A DNA stretch of 64,000 bases from Comamonas testosteroni. Lineage in GTDB: Bacteria; Pseudomonadota; Gammaproteobacteria; Burkholderiales; Burkholderiaceae_C. The translations under genes were made by a program, and so were the position numbers. Below the pieces are notes generated by a model. That model was not told the DNA's origin, made no database searches, and worked only from the letters and a program-made list of their open reading frames with translations. How positions within the stretch are numbered: the first letter of the stretch is position 1; the number at the start of each line of letters is the position of its first letter. Shown here in pieces: positions 1 to 10,076 of this stretch. The DNA lies in NCBI RefSeq assembly GCF_014076415.1, contig NZ_CP043568.1, positions 5,208,001-5,272,000 of the forward strand, read 5' to 3'.

Positions 1-206
1 AACTGGCTCATGCCCTCAGGGACGAAGGCATGAGCCAGGCCGCGCTCTACCGCCTGTTCCAGGCCGAGCATGCACGCTCGGACCTCGACGAACTGCGCCT
101 GGATGCTCTGGCCGAGACCATGGATTTGATCTGGGGTGGCGGCTGGGCCAAAGGCCATGCATTGTTCGAACAAGAGCTTTCGCAAGCACGGCTGGATAGC
201 GAATAA
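1..206 (+). CDS. C-terminal fragment of unidentified protein
   Basis: An open frame enters from the left edge and ends at a TAA at 204-206, giving about 67 residues (LAHALRDEGMSQAALYRLFQ at the start of the visible part). The fragment is mostly helical in composition and has no motif I recognise. It ends 48 bases before sbcD on the same strand, so it could be cotranscribed with it. Function unknown; the start lies outside the window. Confidence 0.55.
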   Translation, partial: LAHALRDEGMSQAALYRLFQAEHARSDLDELRLDALAETMDLIWGGGWAKGHALFEQELSQARLDSE

Positions 207-254
207 GACGGCGCCTGCACCCGCCAGTCGGCCCGGCTGACATACCATCGCCGC

Positions 255-1499
255 ATGCGTCTTCTTCATACCTCCGACTGGCATCTGGGCCAGCACTTCA
301 TGGGCCGCAGCCGTCAGGCCGAGCATCAGGCCCTGATCGACTGGTTGCTCACCCAGGTCCAGACCCATGCCGTGGATGCCGTGCTGATCGCCGGCGACAT
401 CTTCGACACCGGAGCCCCACCCAGCTATGCACGCGAGCTGTACAACCAGCTCATCGTGCGCCTGCACGACGCAGGCACGGCCTTGCTGATGCTGGCGGGC
501 AATCATGACTCGGTCAGCGTACTCGATGAAAGCCGCGAGCTGCTGTCTTACCTGGGCGCCCAGGTGGTCAGTTCGACCGGTGATGAGGCCCGGCATGTGG
601 TCACGCTGCCGCGGCGTGGCACAGCGCAGGAGCCTGGCTGTATCGTCTGCGCCCTGCCCTTCATCCGCCCGCGTGATGTGCAGCAAAGCCAGGCCGGTCA
701 AAGCGCACAGGACAAGCAGCAGGCACTGCAAACCGCGATTGCGTCCACCTACCAGCGCGTGTATGCCGCCGCCCTGCAGCAGCAACAGGCGATGCAGGCC
801 GCCCAAGGCAAACTGCTGCCCATCATTGCCACCGGCCATCTGACCACGGTGGGTGCCAGCAGCAATGAATCGGTACGTGAAATCTATGTGGGCGCACTGG
901 AGGCCTTTCCGACCAATGCCTTCCCGCCGGCCTGCTATATCGCCCTTGGCCATATCCACAAGCCGCAGCTCGTCGGCGGACTCGATCACATCCGCTACAG
1001 CGGCTCTCCGATCGCCCTGGGCTTTGACGAAGCCAGACAGGCCAAGCAGGTACTGCTGGTGGATCTGGATGCCGACGGGCTGCAGGCCGTCACCGCCCTG
1101 CCCGTGCCGGTGTTCCAGCCCATGGCCTCCATCGCCGGCACTCTGGCGCAGATGCCAGAGCTGCTGAAGTCTGCCGCCGCGCAAACCCGCAACAATCTGC
1201 CTGTCTGGCTTGAAGTCACGGTAGAGGAGGACGACTATCTCACCGACCTCACAGCGCGCGTGCAGGCCATGGCCGAGTCGCTGTCCGTGGAGATTCTGCG
1301 CATCAAGCGCCAGCGAAGCCAGGCTGCTGCACCGCTGTCCGGCGAGGCCCGCGAGTCGCTGGATGAACTCACCCCGCTCGATGTGTTTGCGCGCCGACTG
1401 GCCCAGGAGAGCCTGGAGCCGCCGCTGCAATCGGCGCTGACCGAGCGCTATCGACAGGTGCTGCACGGTCTCCATGACGAGCAAGGAGCAGCGGCATGA
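255..1499 (+). CDS. sbcD: Exonuclease SbcCD subunit D (nuclease)
   Basis: This is the Mre11-like metallophosphoesterase subunit of the SbcCD complex, which cleaves hairpins and processes double-strand DNA ends in the cytoplasm. The phosphoesterase motifs are all visible in the 414 residues: DWH at 8-10, GDIFD at 47-51, GNHD at 82-85, TGHL at 193-196 and GHIH at 232-235, which together bind two metal ions. The length fits the family. The stop overlaps the start of sbcC by four bases (ATGA), the usual sign of translational coupling. The ribosome binding site before the ATG is weak. Family and role are certain from the motifs and the partner gene. Confidence 0.97.
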   Translation: MRLLHTSDWHLGQHFMGRSRQAEHQALIDWLLTQVQTHAVDAVLIAGDIFDTGAPPSYARELYNQLIVRLHDAGTALLMLAGNHDSVSVLDESRELLSYLGAQVVSSTGDEARHVVTLPRRGTAQEPGCIVCALPFIRPRDVQQSQAGQSAQDKQQALQTAIASTYQRVYAAALQQQQAMQAAQGKLLPIIATGHLTTVGASSNESVREIYVGALEAFPTNAFPPACYIALGHIHKPQLVGGLDHIRYSGSPIALGFDEARQAKQVLLVDLDADGLQAVTALPVPVFQPMASIAGTLAQMPELLKSAAAQTRNNLPVWLEVTVEEDDYLTDLTARVQAMAESLSVEILRIKRQRSQAAAPLSGEARESLDELTPLDVFARRLAQESLEPPLQSALTERYRQVLHGLHDEQGAAA

Positions 1500-4400
1500 G
1501 AATTCTCAAACTGCGGCTGAAGAACCTGAACTCGCTCAAGGGCGAGTGGAACATCGACTTCACCGCAGCCCCTTTTGTCGACAACGGCCTGTTTGCCATC
1601 ACCGGCTCCACGGGCGCTGGCAAATCCACACTGCTCGATGCCATCTGCCTTGCGCTCTATCACCAGACGCCCCGGCTCGACAGCATCAGCGGCAGCAACG
1701 ACATCATGACGCGCCACACCGGTGAGTGCGAAGCAGAGGTGGAGTTCGAAGTCAAGGGCGTGGCCTATCGCGCCTTCTGGAGCCAGCGCCGCGCGCGCGG
1801 CAAGCCGGACGCAGCCCTGCAAGCTCCCAGGGTGGAGCTGGCACTGGTAGCGGACGGCAGCATACTCACCACTCATGTCAAGGACAAAACCCGGCGCATC
1901 GCCGAGATCACCGGGCTGGACTTTGCGCGCTTTACCAAGTCCATGCTGCTGGCCCAGGGAGGCTTTGCCGCCTTCTTGCAGGCCACGGCCAATGAACGCG
2001 CCGAGCTGCTCGAAGAACTGACCGGCACCGATATCTACGGTCGCATCTCGCAGTCCGTTTTCGAAAGAGCGCGCGACGCCCGCCAGGCCCTGGAAAAACA
2101 GCAGGCCCAGGCCCAGGGCATGCAGCTTCTGGATGCCGGCACGCGCGAGCAGCTGCTGTCCCAGGCCGCGCTGCTGCAGACCGGCTTGACGGATCTGCAG
2201 GCACGCCACCGGCAACTTCAAACCGTGCAACGCTGGCAGGCACAGACCATGCAGGCCATGGAGGACGTGGAACAGGCGCGCAATGCACAAGCGAACGCCC
2301 AGCAAGCGCTGAGTGATGCCGCGCACGATTTGCTGCGTCTGCAGGCCCACGGACCTGCGCAGGCAATCCAGCCCATGCACCATCGCTGGCAACTGGCACA
2401 AGACCAGCAAAGCGAACAGGCCGCGCAATTGCAGCAACTGCATACCCTGCGGCTGCAAGCCCAAAGCGTGCAATGGCATCAACACCAGCAGGCCCGGCAA
2501 TTGGCTGGCGATCAGTTGCAGCAGTCAAGGCTGCAGCTGCAGTCTGCACAGGCCCAGCAGGCTAATTTGGCCGTATGGCTGCAGACCCATGCCAGCCACG
2601 CCCTGCTGGGTGAAAACCTCAGCGGCTGGCGCGAGCAGCTGCAGCAAGGCCAGCAACTGCAACGGCAAACCGTTCAGGCAGAAGGCCAGATGACGCAGTT
2701 GCAGAAGCTCGCCCGGCAACTACAGCAGCAAGCAGATGAACAGACGCAGCAATCCACGCAGTCGACACGGCAAGTCTCCCTGACGCGGCAACAGCAGCAG
2801 GCCGCAGAGCAGGCCCTGCAGCAGCAACTGGTCGCGCACGGCAGCTTGCCTCAGTTGCGCAGCCACTGGCAAAACGCAGAGCGCCAGCTGCATCACTGGC
2901 AGCAGTTGCAGGAGCATGCCGCGCTGCGCCAGCCCCTGGACGTGCAGCAGCAGCGCAATGCGCAAGCCTTGAACTCCGTTGGTTCCCGCATTCAGGAGCA
3001 GCTGGCGCAACGCGATGACTTGCGTGCGCAGTACAAGGCGCTCAAGGAAAAGGTGGCCGACAAGCAAGCCCTGCTTGACCAGGAGCGCCTCATCCAAAGC
3101 CTGCAAGAGCACCGCGCCGCGCTGCAGCCCGGCGAAGCCTGCCCGCTGTGCGGGTCTCAGGATCACCCAGCCATCACCGAATACGCGGCGCTGGATGTAT
3201 CAGCCACTGGCGCTGCGCTGCAGCAGGCACAGAGTGAACTCGAGTCCCTGCAGCGCCAGGGCGAGCAGCTGAACACCGCGCTGGCCACTGCCCAGGGTCA
3301 GCAGCAGCAACAGCAGGAGCAGCACCAGGCCATTGCCCAGCAGATTGAAAAATGGCTGGCACGCTGGGCTGACTTGCGCGCGCAGAGTGTGGTGCCGCCG
3401 GACGAGGCTGCATGGCAACAGCCCGATGCACTGCGCACCGCTTGCGCTGAAGCCGGGCAGCAGATTGCGCAGCTGCAGCAGAACCTGGCCGATGCCGAAA
3501 CTGCCGAACGCCAGCTGCAACAGGCCAAAGAGGCCTTCCAGGCGGCCCTGCAACACCAGCAGCAGATCGAGCATGCACAGGCCGGCACCCGGCAGGCTCT
3601 GCAGAGCAATCTGACGCAGCAGGAGCAGACCGCTCAGGCACTGCAAGCCTTGATGCAGCAGGCCTGCGGCCTGCAGACCCGCTTGCAGCATGCCCTGCAG
3701 ACGGCAGGCTATGCATTGCCCGAGAGCGCGGACACGACAGACTGGCTGGCTGCACGCCAGCAGGAATGGCAACAATGGCAGCGCCAGCAACAGGCAATGC
3801 AAGAGCTGAGCCAGCAGATCGACCTGCTGCAACGCCAGGTAGAGCAAGCCGCGCAAGATGCAGAGCACTGGCTGCAACGCGGCCAGGCCCTGCCAGACCT
3901 GTCCGCCGACGCCATCGCCTATACAGTGCCAGCCGCCGCCACGCTGCATGACTGCAAAACCATGCTCGAGCAGACAGCGCAGCAGCTGGCCAAGCTGCAA
4001 GGTCAGACAAGCCAGGCACAAGCCACGCTCGAGCAGTTGCAGCAATCGACGCGGCAGGCCCAGGCCGAATGGCAGCAAGCGCTGCAGGCCAGCCCGTTTT
4101 CCGACGAGGCTCAATACACTGCAGCCCTGCTGTCCGATGCCGAACAGCAAGGTCTGCAGGCACTGAGCAACCAGCTTCAGGGCGCGGCACAACGCACGGC
4201 GACCTTGCAGGCAGACGCCAGCCAGCGCCTGACCGTACTGCAAGCACAGGCGCTAAGCGATGAAGCACCCGAAGCCATTACCGAGCAGATTACCCAGCTG
4301 GAGACCGAACGCGCCCAGCAGGCCGAGCAACTGGGCGCCCACCGCGCCCGCCTGGCGGACGACGACCAGCGCCGCGCGGGCCAGCAAGCCCTGCTGGCCC

Positions 4401-4927
4401 GGATTGCCGAGCAGGAACAGGACAGCGATCTCTGGCAACACCTGGACAGCCTGATCGGCTCCGCCAAGGGCGACAAGTTCCGAAAATTTGCCCAGGGGCT
4501 GACGCTGGACCATCTGCTGCATCTGGCCAACCGGCACCTGGAGCGCCTGCACGGCCGCTATCTGCTGCGGCGCAAGCCCACGGGCGAGCTGGAACTGGAC
4601 ATCGTGGACGGCTGGCAGGGCGATGTGGCGCGCGACACGCGCACGCTTTCGGGCGGCGAGGCCTTTCTCGTCAGCCTGGCACTGGCGCTGGCACTGTCGG
4701 ATCTGGTCAGCAGCAAGACCTCGATTGACTCGCTATTCCTGGACGAAGGCTTCGGCACGCTGGACGGCGACACGCTGGAGATCGCCCTGGCCGCACTAGA
4801 CGCACTCAACGCCAGCGGCAAGATGATTGGCGTCATCAGCCATGTGGAAGCGCTCAAGGAGCGTATTCCGGCGCAGATCCGCGTGGAAAAAGCAGCCGGA
4901 ATCGGCTACTCCAGACTGGTGATCTGA
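1496..4927 (+). CDS. sbcC: Exonuclease SbcCD subunit C (SMC-like ATPase)
   Basis: This is the Rad50-like ATPase partner of SbcD, 1143 residues. The Walker A motif GSTGAGKST lies at 37-45, the zinc hook CPLC at 549-552 in the middle of the long coiled coil, the ABC signature LSGGE at about 1051-1055, and Walker B ([10 protein letters not shown]) at about 1080-1090. The order is the standard split-ATPase layout, with both nucleotide-binding halves brought together by the antiparallel coiled coil. The coiled coil is very rich in Gln, Ala and Leu, encoded largely by CAG and CTG codons. The gene overlaps sbcD by four bases. It ends just before a convergent gene. Confidence 0.97.
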   Translation: MRILKLRLKNLNSLKGEWNIDFTAAPFVDNGLFAITGSTGAGKSTLLDAICLALYHQTPRLDSISGSNDIMTRHTGECEAEVEFEVKGVAYRAFWSQRRARGKPDAALQAPRVELALVADGSILTTHVKDKTRRIAEITGLDFARFTKSMLLAQGGFAAFLQATANERAELLEELTGTDIYGRISQSVFERARDARQALEKQQAQAQGMQLLDAGTREQLLSQAALLQTGLTDLQARHRQLQTVQRWQAQTMQAMEDVEQARNAQANAQQALSDAAHDLLRLQAHGPAQAIQPMHHRWQLAQDQQSEQAAQLQQLHTLRLQAQSVQWHQHQQARQLAGDQLQQSRLQLQSAQAQQANLAVWLQTHASHALLGENLSGWREQLQQGQQLQRQTVQAEGQMTQLQKLARQLQQQADEQTQQSTQSTRQVSLTRQQQQAAEQALQQQLVAHGSLPQLRSHWQNAERQLHHWQQLQEHAALRQPLDVQQQRNAQALNSVGSRIQEQLAQRDDLRAQYKALKEKVADKQALLDQERLIQSLQEHRAALQPGEACPLCGSQDHPAITEYAALDVSATGAALQQAQSELESLQRQGEQLNTALATAQGQQQQQQEQHQAIAQQIEKWLARWADLRAQSVVPPDEAAWQQPDALRTACAEAGQQIAQLQQNLADAETAERQLQQAKEAFQAALQHQQQIEHAQAGTRQALQSNLTQQEQTAQALQALMQQACGLQTRLQHALQTAGYALPESADTTDWLAARQQEWQQWQRQQQAMQELSQQIDLLQRQVEQAAQDAEHWLQRGQALPDLSADAIAYTVPAAATLHDCKTMLEQTAQQLAKLQGQTSQAQATLEQLQQSTRQAQAEWQQALQASPFSDEAQYTAALLSDAEQQGLQALSNQLQGAAQRTATLQADASQRLTVLQAQALSDEAPEAITEQITQLETERAQQAEQLGAHRARLADDDQRRAGQQALLARIAEQEQDSDLWQHLDSLIGSAKGDKFRKFAQGLTLDHLLHLANRHLERLHGRYLLRRKPTGELELDIVDGWQGDVARDTRTLSGGEAFLVSLALALALSDLVSSKTSIDSLFLDEGFGTLDGDTLEIALAALDALNASGKMIGVISHVEALKERIPAQIRVEKAAGIGYSRLVI

Positions 4928-4935
4928 AGCCTGGC

Positions 4936-5916
4936 TCAGGTGCCGGGCGGAGGTGGCGGCATCATGCCGCCGGGCCGCCCCGGACCTCCTGGCCCAACCG
5001 GGCCGCCTGGCGGCATGGAGCCCTTGACCTGGCAGGGCCTGTGGGCAGTCTCGCTGCGCACCACCACGGTCTTCGATGCCAGCATCACCCCGCCCAGGTT
5101 CTGCACATCGAAGACATAAGGCGTCTTGTCCGGCTCCTGCCCGACCACGTTGTCCACATCCAGGCGGGTATCGGGCTGGCCCTTGTCCTTGTAGAGCGGC
5201 GCCTGCGCAAAGATCTCGCTGTTGAGCGCATCGCTGAACAACAGCTGGCTGGTCAGCCACGATGCAGCGCTGTCCGCCGGATCGTAGCTGCCTTGCTGAA
5301 TGCGAAAGTGCACATGCACGGCGCGGCCGCGATACCAGCCGGGGTAGCAGCTGTCGAAGCGCGCCACGCCATTGCCGTCGGTGCGCTGATAGCCGCGAAA
5401 GAACTGCTTGTTCACATCGGCGGCATCGTTGTTGCACATGCGGTGAATCTGGCCCGAGTAACCGCCCGTGTGATTGGCATGCCAGATCTCCACAATCGTG
5501 CCCGCCACCGGCTCGCAGCGATCGTTGACCACACGGATCTGCATATGCAGCGGGAGGCCATCCCAGCCATCGCTGACATCCATGCGCTCGGGCGACAGCG
5601 TGTGGCAGGGGCCTATGGTGGCCTCGCAGGTAAGGCGGCAGCCGCCCGCCAGCCCGGCGGCAGCAAACGGATTGATGCCGCGCACGGCAGCGGTGATGGC
5701 CTTGGTGCCGCCGCTGAGCCATGGAACAGCGGCCTTCGCCGTGCCGGCCGTGGCCGGCGCTGCTGCCGAACCGATTGCGGCGGGCGCGGCACGACCGGGC
5801 AATGGCATGAAGGGCAGTGCCCCCAGCAGGGCTGCGGATTGCCGCAGCCAGCTTCTGCGCGAGGTTGCGCGCGCGGCCGGTACAAGCGTTTCGGATGAGG
5901 AGTGCGGCTGTGTCAT
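4936..5916 (-). CDS. Exported intradiol ring-cleavage dioxygenase-like protein
   Basis: The protein matches the intradiol (protocatechuate 3,4-dioxygenase beta/catechol 1,2-dioxygenase) fold family: a WYRGRAVHVHF segment carries the Tyr and two His expected to bind ferric iron, and a CYPG segment precedes it. The chosen start gives 326 residues with a twin-arginine signal (TSRRSWLRQSAALLGAL), so the product is probably folded in the cytoplasm and exported. An ATG 11 codons upstream and a longer alternative at 6009 are possible, but they would put the RR pair far from the N-terminus. The last 30 residues are a Gly-Pro-Met-rich, collagen-like tail. Substrate unknown. Transcribed alone, convergent with sbcC. 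Confidence 0.8.
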   Translation of the reverse strand: MTQPHSSSETLVPAARATSRRSWLRQSAALLGALPFMPLPGRAAPAAIGSAAAPATAGTAKAAVPWLSGGTKAITAAVRGINPFAAAGLAGGCRLTCEATIGPCHTLSPERMDVSDGWDGLPLHMQIRVVNDRCEPVAGTIVEIWHANHTGGYSGQIHRMCNNDAADVNKQFFRGYQRTDGNGVARFDSCYPGWYRGRAVHVHFRIQQGSYDPADSAASWLTSQLLFSDALNSEIFAQAPLYKDKGQPDTRLDVDNVVGQEPDKTPYVFDVQNLGGVMLASKTVVVRSETAHRPCQVKGSMPPGGPVGPGGPGRPGGMMPPPPPGT

Positions 5917-6157
5917 GGGCGGCAAGGACTCGTCTGTGAATCGCACCATGCTAGCGCCGCAGCCACCAACGCAGTCAGCGACTGCCTCATCTTTACCGAT
6001 GCTATACAAAAATACGATCCATGCCTTTACCGTAAAGCGCCATACGCTACGTTTTTTGATGGTTTCACCGATCAGGCGCCAAGGTCACCCCGCCCACGCC
6101 GAGCCGGCCCAAGGGCTTTGGCTTACCATCCAGACCCTTGCTTGATAGGTACAAGCC

Positions 6158-7942
6158 ATGATCCGGATCGCAGAACTCAAACTCCCTCTCTCGGCGGTTG
6201 AATACCACCCCGAGAACCACACCGAATACCAGCCCACGGACAAGCTCACGCAGCTTGCGGCCGAGCGCCTGGGAATTGCGGCCGCCGCCATTGCCGAGCT
6301 GCATGTGCACAAGCGCAGCTTCGATGCGCGCAAGGCAGAACTGCTGGCCGTCTACATCGTCGACATTGCGCTGGCCGACGAGAGCCAGGAGGCCGCGCTG
6401 CTGACGCAGTTTGCCGACCATCCCCATGTCAATCCCACGCCCGACATGAGCTGGAAACCCGTGGGCCAGGCCCCGGCGGATCTGGACGAGCGCCCCGTGG
6501 TCGTGGGCTTTGGACCCTGCGGCATGTTTGCCGGGCTGGTGCTGGCCCAGATGGGCTTCAGGCCCATCGTGCTGGAGCGCGGCAAGACCGTGCGCGAGCG
6601 CACCAAGGACACCTGGCGCCTGTGGCGCAAGCGCGAGCTGACACCTGAGTCCAATGTGCAGTATGGCGAAGGCGGCGCCGGCACCTTCTCCGACGGCAAG
6701 CTCTACAGCCAGATCAAGGACCCGCGCCATCTGGGCCGCAAGGTGCTGACCGAGTTCGTGACCTATGGCGCGCCGCCTGAGATTCTCTACGCGGCTCACC
6801 CCCATATCGGCACTTTCAAGCTGGTCAAGCTGGTCGAGGGCATTCGCGAGGAAATCGTGCGCCTGGGCGGCGAAATCCGCTTCGAGCAGCGCGTGACCGA
6901 TGTACAGATCGAAGAGGTCGACGGCCAGCGCCAGTTGATCGGCCTGCAGGTGCTCGACCAGGCCACCGGCCAAAGCTATGCGCTGCCCACCCATCATGCC
7001 GTGATGGCTCTGGGCCACAGCTCGCGCGATACTTTTGCCATGTTCTACGAGCGCGGCGTGGCCATGGAGGCCAAACCCTTCTCCGTGGGCTTTCGCATCG
7101 AACATCCGCAAAGCGTGATCGACCGCGCCCGCTGGGGCAAGGATGCCGGCCATCCGCTGCTGGGCGCTGCCGACTACAAGCTGGTACACCATGCCAAAAA
7201 CGGCCGCGCCGTCTATAGCTTCTGCATGTGCCCCGGCGGCACCGTGGTGGCCGCGACCAGCGAACCCGGGCGCGTCGTCACCAACGGCATGAGCCAGTAC
7301 TCTCGCGCCGAGCGCAATGCCAATGCCGGCATGGTCTGCGCCATCAGCCCAGAAGACTACCCGCAGGACGCCGAAAGCTTTGCCTGGGCCTTTGACGGCA
7401 AGACCTTTGGCGTCGAAAAGCTGCAAAAAGGCGAGCATCACCCGCTCTCCGGCATTGTGCTGCAGCGCCAGCTGGAGTCCAAAGCCTATGTGCTCGGCGG
7501 CCAGAACTACAGCGCGCCCGGCCAGCTTGTGGGCGACTTTGTGGCCGGCAAGCCATCCAAGGAGTTCGGCGAAGTTCAGCCCTCCTACAAGCCCGGCATC
7601 AGTCTCGGCGATCTGCACCAGGCCCTGCCCGCCTATGCCATCGAAGCCATGCGCGAGGCCCTGCCCGCCTTTGGCAAGAAGATTCGCGGCTACGACATGC
7701 AGGATGCCGTGCTGACCGGTGTGGAAACCCGCACCTCGTCCCCGGTCAAGATCGGCCGCGGCGCCGACTTCCAGAGCGACAACACGCGCGGTCTGTACCC
7801 TGCCGGCGAAGGCGCCAGCTACGCGGGTGGAATTCTGTCGGCCGGTGTGGACGGCATCAAGGTCGGCGAGGCCGTGGCGGCGGCGATCCTGGGCGTGGCC
7901 GTTCCCTCGTCGGGTGCGCGCGGCTCGGGCGGCGCGCTGTAA
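6158..7942 (+). CDS. FAD-dependent oxidoreductase (COG2509-type)
   Basis: A 594-residue cytoplasmic flavoprotein. An N-terminal domain of about 100 residues precedes the FAD-binding Rossmann motif, GFGPCG at 117-122, followed by an ERG segment at the end of the second strand (VLERG, 138-142). Near the C-terminus a second conserved block (GLYPAGEGASYAGGI) closes around FAD. The layout matches the uncharacterised FAD-dependent dehydrogenases found widely in bacteria, whose substrate is not known. An AGG ribosome site precedes the ATG. It stands alone on the plus strand between two convergent or divergent neighbours. The family is clear and the reaction is not. Confidence 0.85.
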   Translation: MIRIAELKLPLSAVEYHPENHTEYQPTDKLTQLAAERLGIAAAAIAELHVHKRSFDARKAELLAVYIVDIALADESQEAALLTQFADHPHVNPTPDMSWKPVGQAPADLDERPVVVGFGPCGMFAGLVLAQMGFRPIVLERGKTVRERTKDTWRLWRKRELTPESNVQYGEGGAGTFSDGKLYSQIKDPRHLGRKVLTEFVTYGAPPEILYAAHPHIGTFKLVKLVEGIREEIVRLGGEIRFEQRVTDVQIEEVDGQRQLIGLQVLDQATGQSYALPTHHAVMALGHSSRDTFAMFYERGVAMEAKPFSVGFRIEHPQSVIDRARWGKDAGHPLLGAADYKLVHHAKNGRAVYSFCMCPGGTVVAATSEPGRVVTNGMSQYSRAERNANAGMVCAISPEDYPQDAESFAWAFDGKTFGVEKLQKGEHHPLSGIVLQRQLESKAYVLGGQNYSAPGQLVGDFVAGKPSKEFGEVQPSYKPGISLGDLHQALPAYAIEAMREALPAFGKKIRGYDMQDAVLTGVETRTSSPVKIGRGADFQSDNTRGLYPAGEGASYAGGILSAGVDGIKVGEAVAAAILGVAVPSSGARGSGGAL

Positions 7943-8114
7943 GCCACCCGGCCTGCCTCGTTGCTCCCCAGGCATGCCAGCCCCCGGCTGACTGCCTTTG
8001 ATGGGCGCGAGCACACCGGCGGTCATGGCTCTTACAAGTTTTTGGACGCTGACTGACATTGCCCGAGGTCTGGCATCGGTACGCTGAGGGCTTCATCGCA
8101 CGTCAAGCGTCACC

Positions 8115-8684
8115 ATGAAACCTCTGCGACTCGCCCCTGCCTCTGCAACCCTGGGACTGGCCTGCTGGCTGGCTGCCGCCAGTGCCGGCGCACAGACCAG
8201 TGATTCCACTGCTGCAGCAGACACTGCCGCCGGCAAGCCCTCTGCGCTGTCGGGCTGGATGTTTGGCTACGCCCCCCTGGACTGGCATTTTTCCGATGCC
8301 AAGAAGGAAAACGATTTCGAGCCCGACGAGCAAAAGCATGCCTATGTCTGGCTGATCCAGGCCGAGAAGGAGCTGGACGAACGCCATATCGCGGGCTTTG
8401 CCTATTTCAAGAATTCATTCGGCCAGCCCAGCCAGTACGCCTACTACGGCTGGCGCTTCAGGCCGTTTGACAGCGTGCCTGGCCTTTTCTTCAAGGTCAC
8501 GGGCGGCATCATTCACGGCTACAAGTTTCCGTACAACAAGAAGATCCCGTTCAACAACCGGCATGGCTGGGGCATCACGGCCATTCCGGCCGTGGGCTAT
8601 GACTTCAATCGGAACTGGGGAGCCCAGATCAATGTGCTGGGCAATGCCGGCGTGATGTTCCAGCTCAACTACACGGTTCGCTAG
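8115..8684 (+). CDS. Small outer-membrane beta-barrel protein, PagP/PagL-like
   Basis: The 189-residue product starts with a Sec signal peptide ending near residue 26 (SAGAQT). The rest alternates polar and aromatic residues as in a small eight-strand barrel and ends in an aromatic-rich strand with a final NYTVR. Segments such as AYYGWRFRPF and a closing GYDFNRNWGAQINVLGN resemble lipid A-modifying barrels of the PagP type in spacing, but I cannot place catalytic residues. Homologues in this family are often labelled transporters without evidence. Monocistronic; the next gene is convergent, 18 bases away. Outer-membrane barrel is well supported, enzyme identity is not. Confidence 0.6.
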   Translation: MKPLRLAPASATLGLACWLAAASAGAQTSDSTAAADTAAGKPSALSGWMFGYAPLDWHFSDAKKENDFEPDEQKHAYVWLIQAEKELDERHIAGFAYFKNSFGQPSQYAYYGWRFRPFDSVPGLFFKVTGGIIHGYKFPYNKKIPFNNRHGWGITAIPAVGYDFNRNWGAQINVLGNAGVMFQLNYTVR

Positions 8685-8702
8685 GTCACCAGGAGCGCCC
8701 TG

Positions 8703-9497
8703 TCAGGCTCCGCGCAGCCTGGCAAAGTCGGGCGCACGCTTTTCCAGAAAGGCCGCAATGCCTTCGCGGGACTCCTCGCCGCCCTGGGCCTCGACCATAT
8801 GATCGGCCTCCAGCGCCAGTTGCTGCTCCAGGCTGTGGCGGTGGGCCACCCGGCACAGAGCCTTGATACGCGCGGTCGCCACCTCCGGCCCCTGGGCCAG
8901 TTGCCGCGCCAGTTCCAGCGCTTGGGCCAAGGCCTGGCCCGGCTCCGCCAAACGGTTGACGCAGCCATGCGCATGCATGCGCTCGCCGCTGATGCGCTCG
9001 CCCGTCAGGCAGAGCTCGGTCAGCAACTGACGGGACATGAACTCGGCCAGAAACGAGGTCGCACCACCGTCGGGGGTGAGGCCGACCTTCACATAGGCCA
9101 CCGAGAAAACCGCCGACCTTGCCGCCACCAGCATGTCGCAAGCCATGGCCAGAGACAGGCCTGCACCCGCAGCAGCGCCCTCCACCGCCGCGATCACGGG
9201 CTTGGGGCAGTCGCGTATGGCACGCATCAGATGGTTGAGATCCTCGAGCCTGAGACGGCGTTCGGCCAGCGGCATCTCGCGCCGCGTCGCCAGCTGGTTC
9301 AGATCGCCGCCAGCGCAGAAATGACCGCCCTCGCCCGTGAGGATCACGGCGGCCACCGAGGCATCGGTGCCGGCCGCACGCAGCCCTTCCATGACCGCGT
9401 GGTAATACTCGGGCGACAGCGCATTGCGCGCGGCCTGGTTGTTGTTGGAGAGAACGAGAACAGCGCCTTCGCGGCGGGTGACAAGAGCAGGATTCAC
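8703..9497 (-). CDS. Enoyl-CoA hydratase/isomerase family protein (PaaG-like)
   Basis: A 264-residue crotonase-fold protein. The oxyanion-hole segment FCAGGDL lies near 60-66 and GAAAGAGLSLAMACD in the middle. The two glutamates used by true hydratases are absent: the first position is Ser (LSLAMACD) and the second is Asp (LTPDGGAT), the pattern seen in PaaG-type isomerases. It is therefore more likely a delta-isomerase or ring-opened acyl-CoA isomerase than a hydratase. The start is GTG, fixed by a strong AGGAGG eight bases upstream. No other phenylacetate genes are nearby, so the pathway is not settled. Confidence 0.8.
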   Translation of the reverse strand: MNPALVTRREGAVLVLSNNNQAARNALSPEYYHAVMEGLRAAGTDASVAAVILTGEGGHFCAGGDLNQLATRREMPLAERRLRLEDLNHLMRAIRDCPKPVIAAVEGAAAGAGLSLAMACDMLVAARSAVFSVAYVKVGLTPDGGATSFLAEFMSRQLLTELCLTGERISGERMHAHGCVNRLAEPGQALAQALELARQLAQGPEVATARIKALCRVAHRHSLEQQLALEADHMVEAQGGEESREGIAAFLEKRAPDFARLRGA

Positions 9498-9583
9498 GGC
9501 AAGCCTCCTGCACCCGACTCTAGCGGCGCAGGCACGGACCGCCTAGCGGGCCAGTGCCATCTCTTGTCACCTAGCGGACGCCC

Positions 9584-9955
9584 TCAACGGCGCGGTCCCC
9601 AATGGCCGCCGCCATGATGCCAGCCACCAGGGCCATGGTTCCAGCCCCCTTCATGCCAGCCGTAGCCGGGACGTGGCGGCATGGCCCAGCGACCGGGACG
9701 CCAGTTGTAGCGTCCGCCGCCCCAGCCCCAGGAGCCGCCGATCCAGACATAGGCCGGCGAGGGAGCCACCGGAATCACCTCGTTGATCAGGGGAGGCGGG
9801 GCCATGGGTGCATAGACGTCGCCTGCGACCACCTCGGTTCCATAAGCCGGATAGGCCGGCGCCACCACACAGCCCGTAAGCAGGGCCGCCGAGCCGCCCA
9901 GCAGCAAGACCGGCAGCAGGCGGCGGGTCATGGTTTGAGAGATGAAGGACATCAC
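9584..9955 (-). CDS. WXXGXW-repeat lipoprotein
   Basis: A 123-residue protein with a lipoprotein signal ending in LLTGC, lipidated Cys at 29. The mature part holds a proline-rich linker, then several Trp-Gly units (YVWIGGSWGWGGGRYNWRPG), typical of the YXWGXW/WXXGXW repeat family, and ends in a Gly-His-Trp-rich tail. It should be anchored in the outer membrane facing the periplasm. The Gly-His tail could bind metal, but that is a guess. Single gene. Function of the family is unknown. Confidence 0.75.
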   Translation of the reverse strand: MMSFISQTMTRRLLPVLLLGGSAALLTGCVVAPAYPAYGTEVVAGDVYAPMAPPPLINEVIPVAPSPAYVWIGGSWGWGGGRYNWRPGRWAMPPRPGYGWHEGGWNHGPGGWHHGGGHWGPRR

Positions 9956-9999
9956 AACTCCTGAAAGTCCGGGGACATGTATATGCTCTTACAACGCAA

Positions 10000-10028
10000 A
10001 AGCCCCTGTCGGTTGTTGACAGGGGCTT
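10000..10028 (-). terminator. Rho-independent terminator after htpX
   Basis: An 11-base stem AAGCCCCTGTC pairs with GACAGGGGCTT around a 7-base loop. In the minus direction it is followed by TTTTGC. It lies 49 bases past the htpX stop. Confidence 0.85.
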
Positions 10029-10076
10029 GTGAAGCAGCGGTAAAGACCGGCTACTGCCGTTTACACATGTGTACGC

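Noticed and set aside
2100..4250. Dense CAG/CTG triplets resembling a microsatellite
   Set aside because: They are codons for Gln and Leu in the SbcC coiled coil, irregularly spaced and in one frame, not a tandem DNA repeat.
6065..8059. A 664-codon open frame on the minus strand
   Set aside because: It mirrors the FAD oxidoreductase gene, whose motifs are clear, and shows only low-complexity shadow composition.
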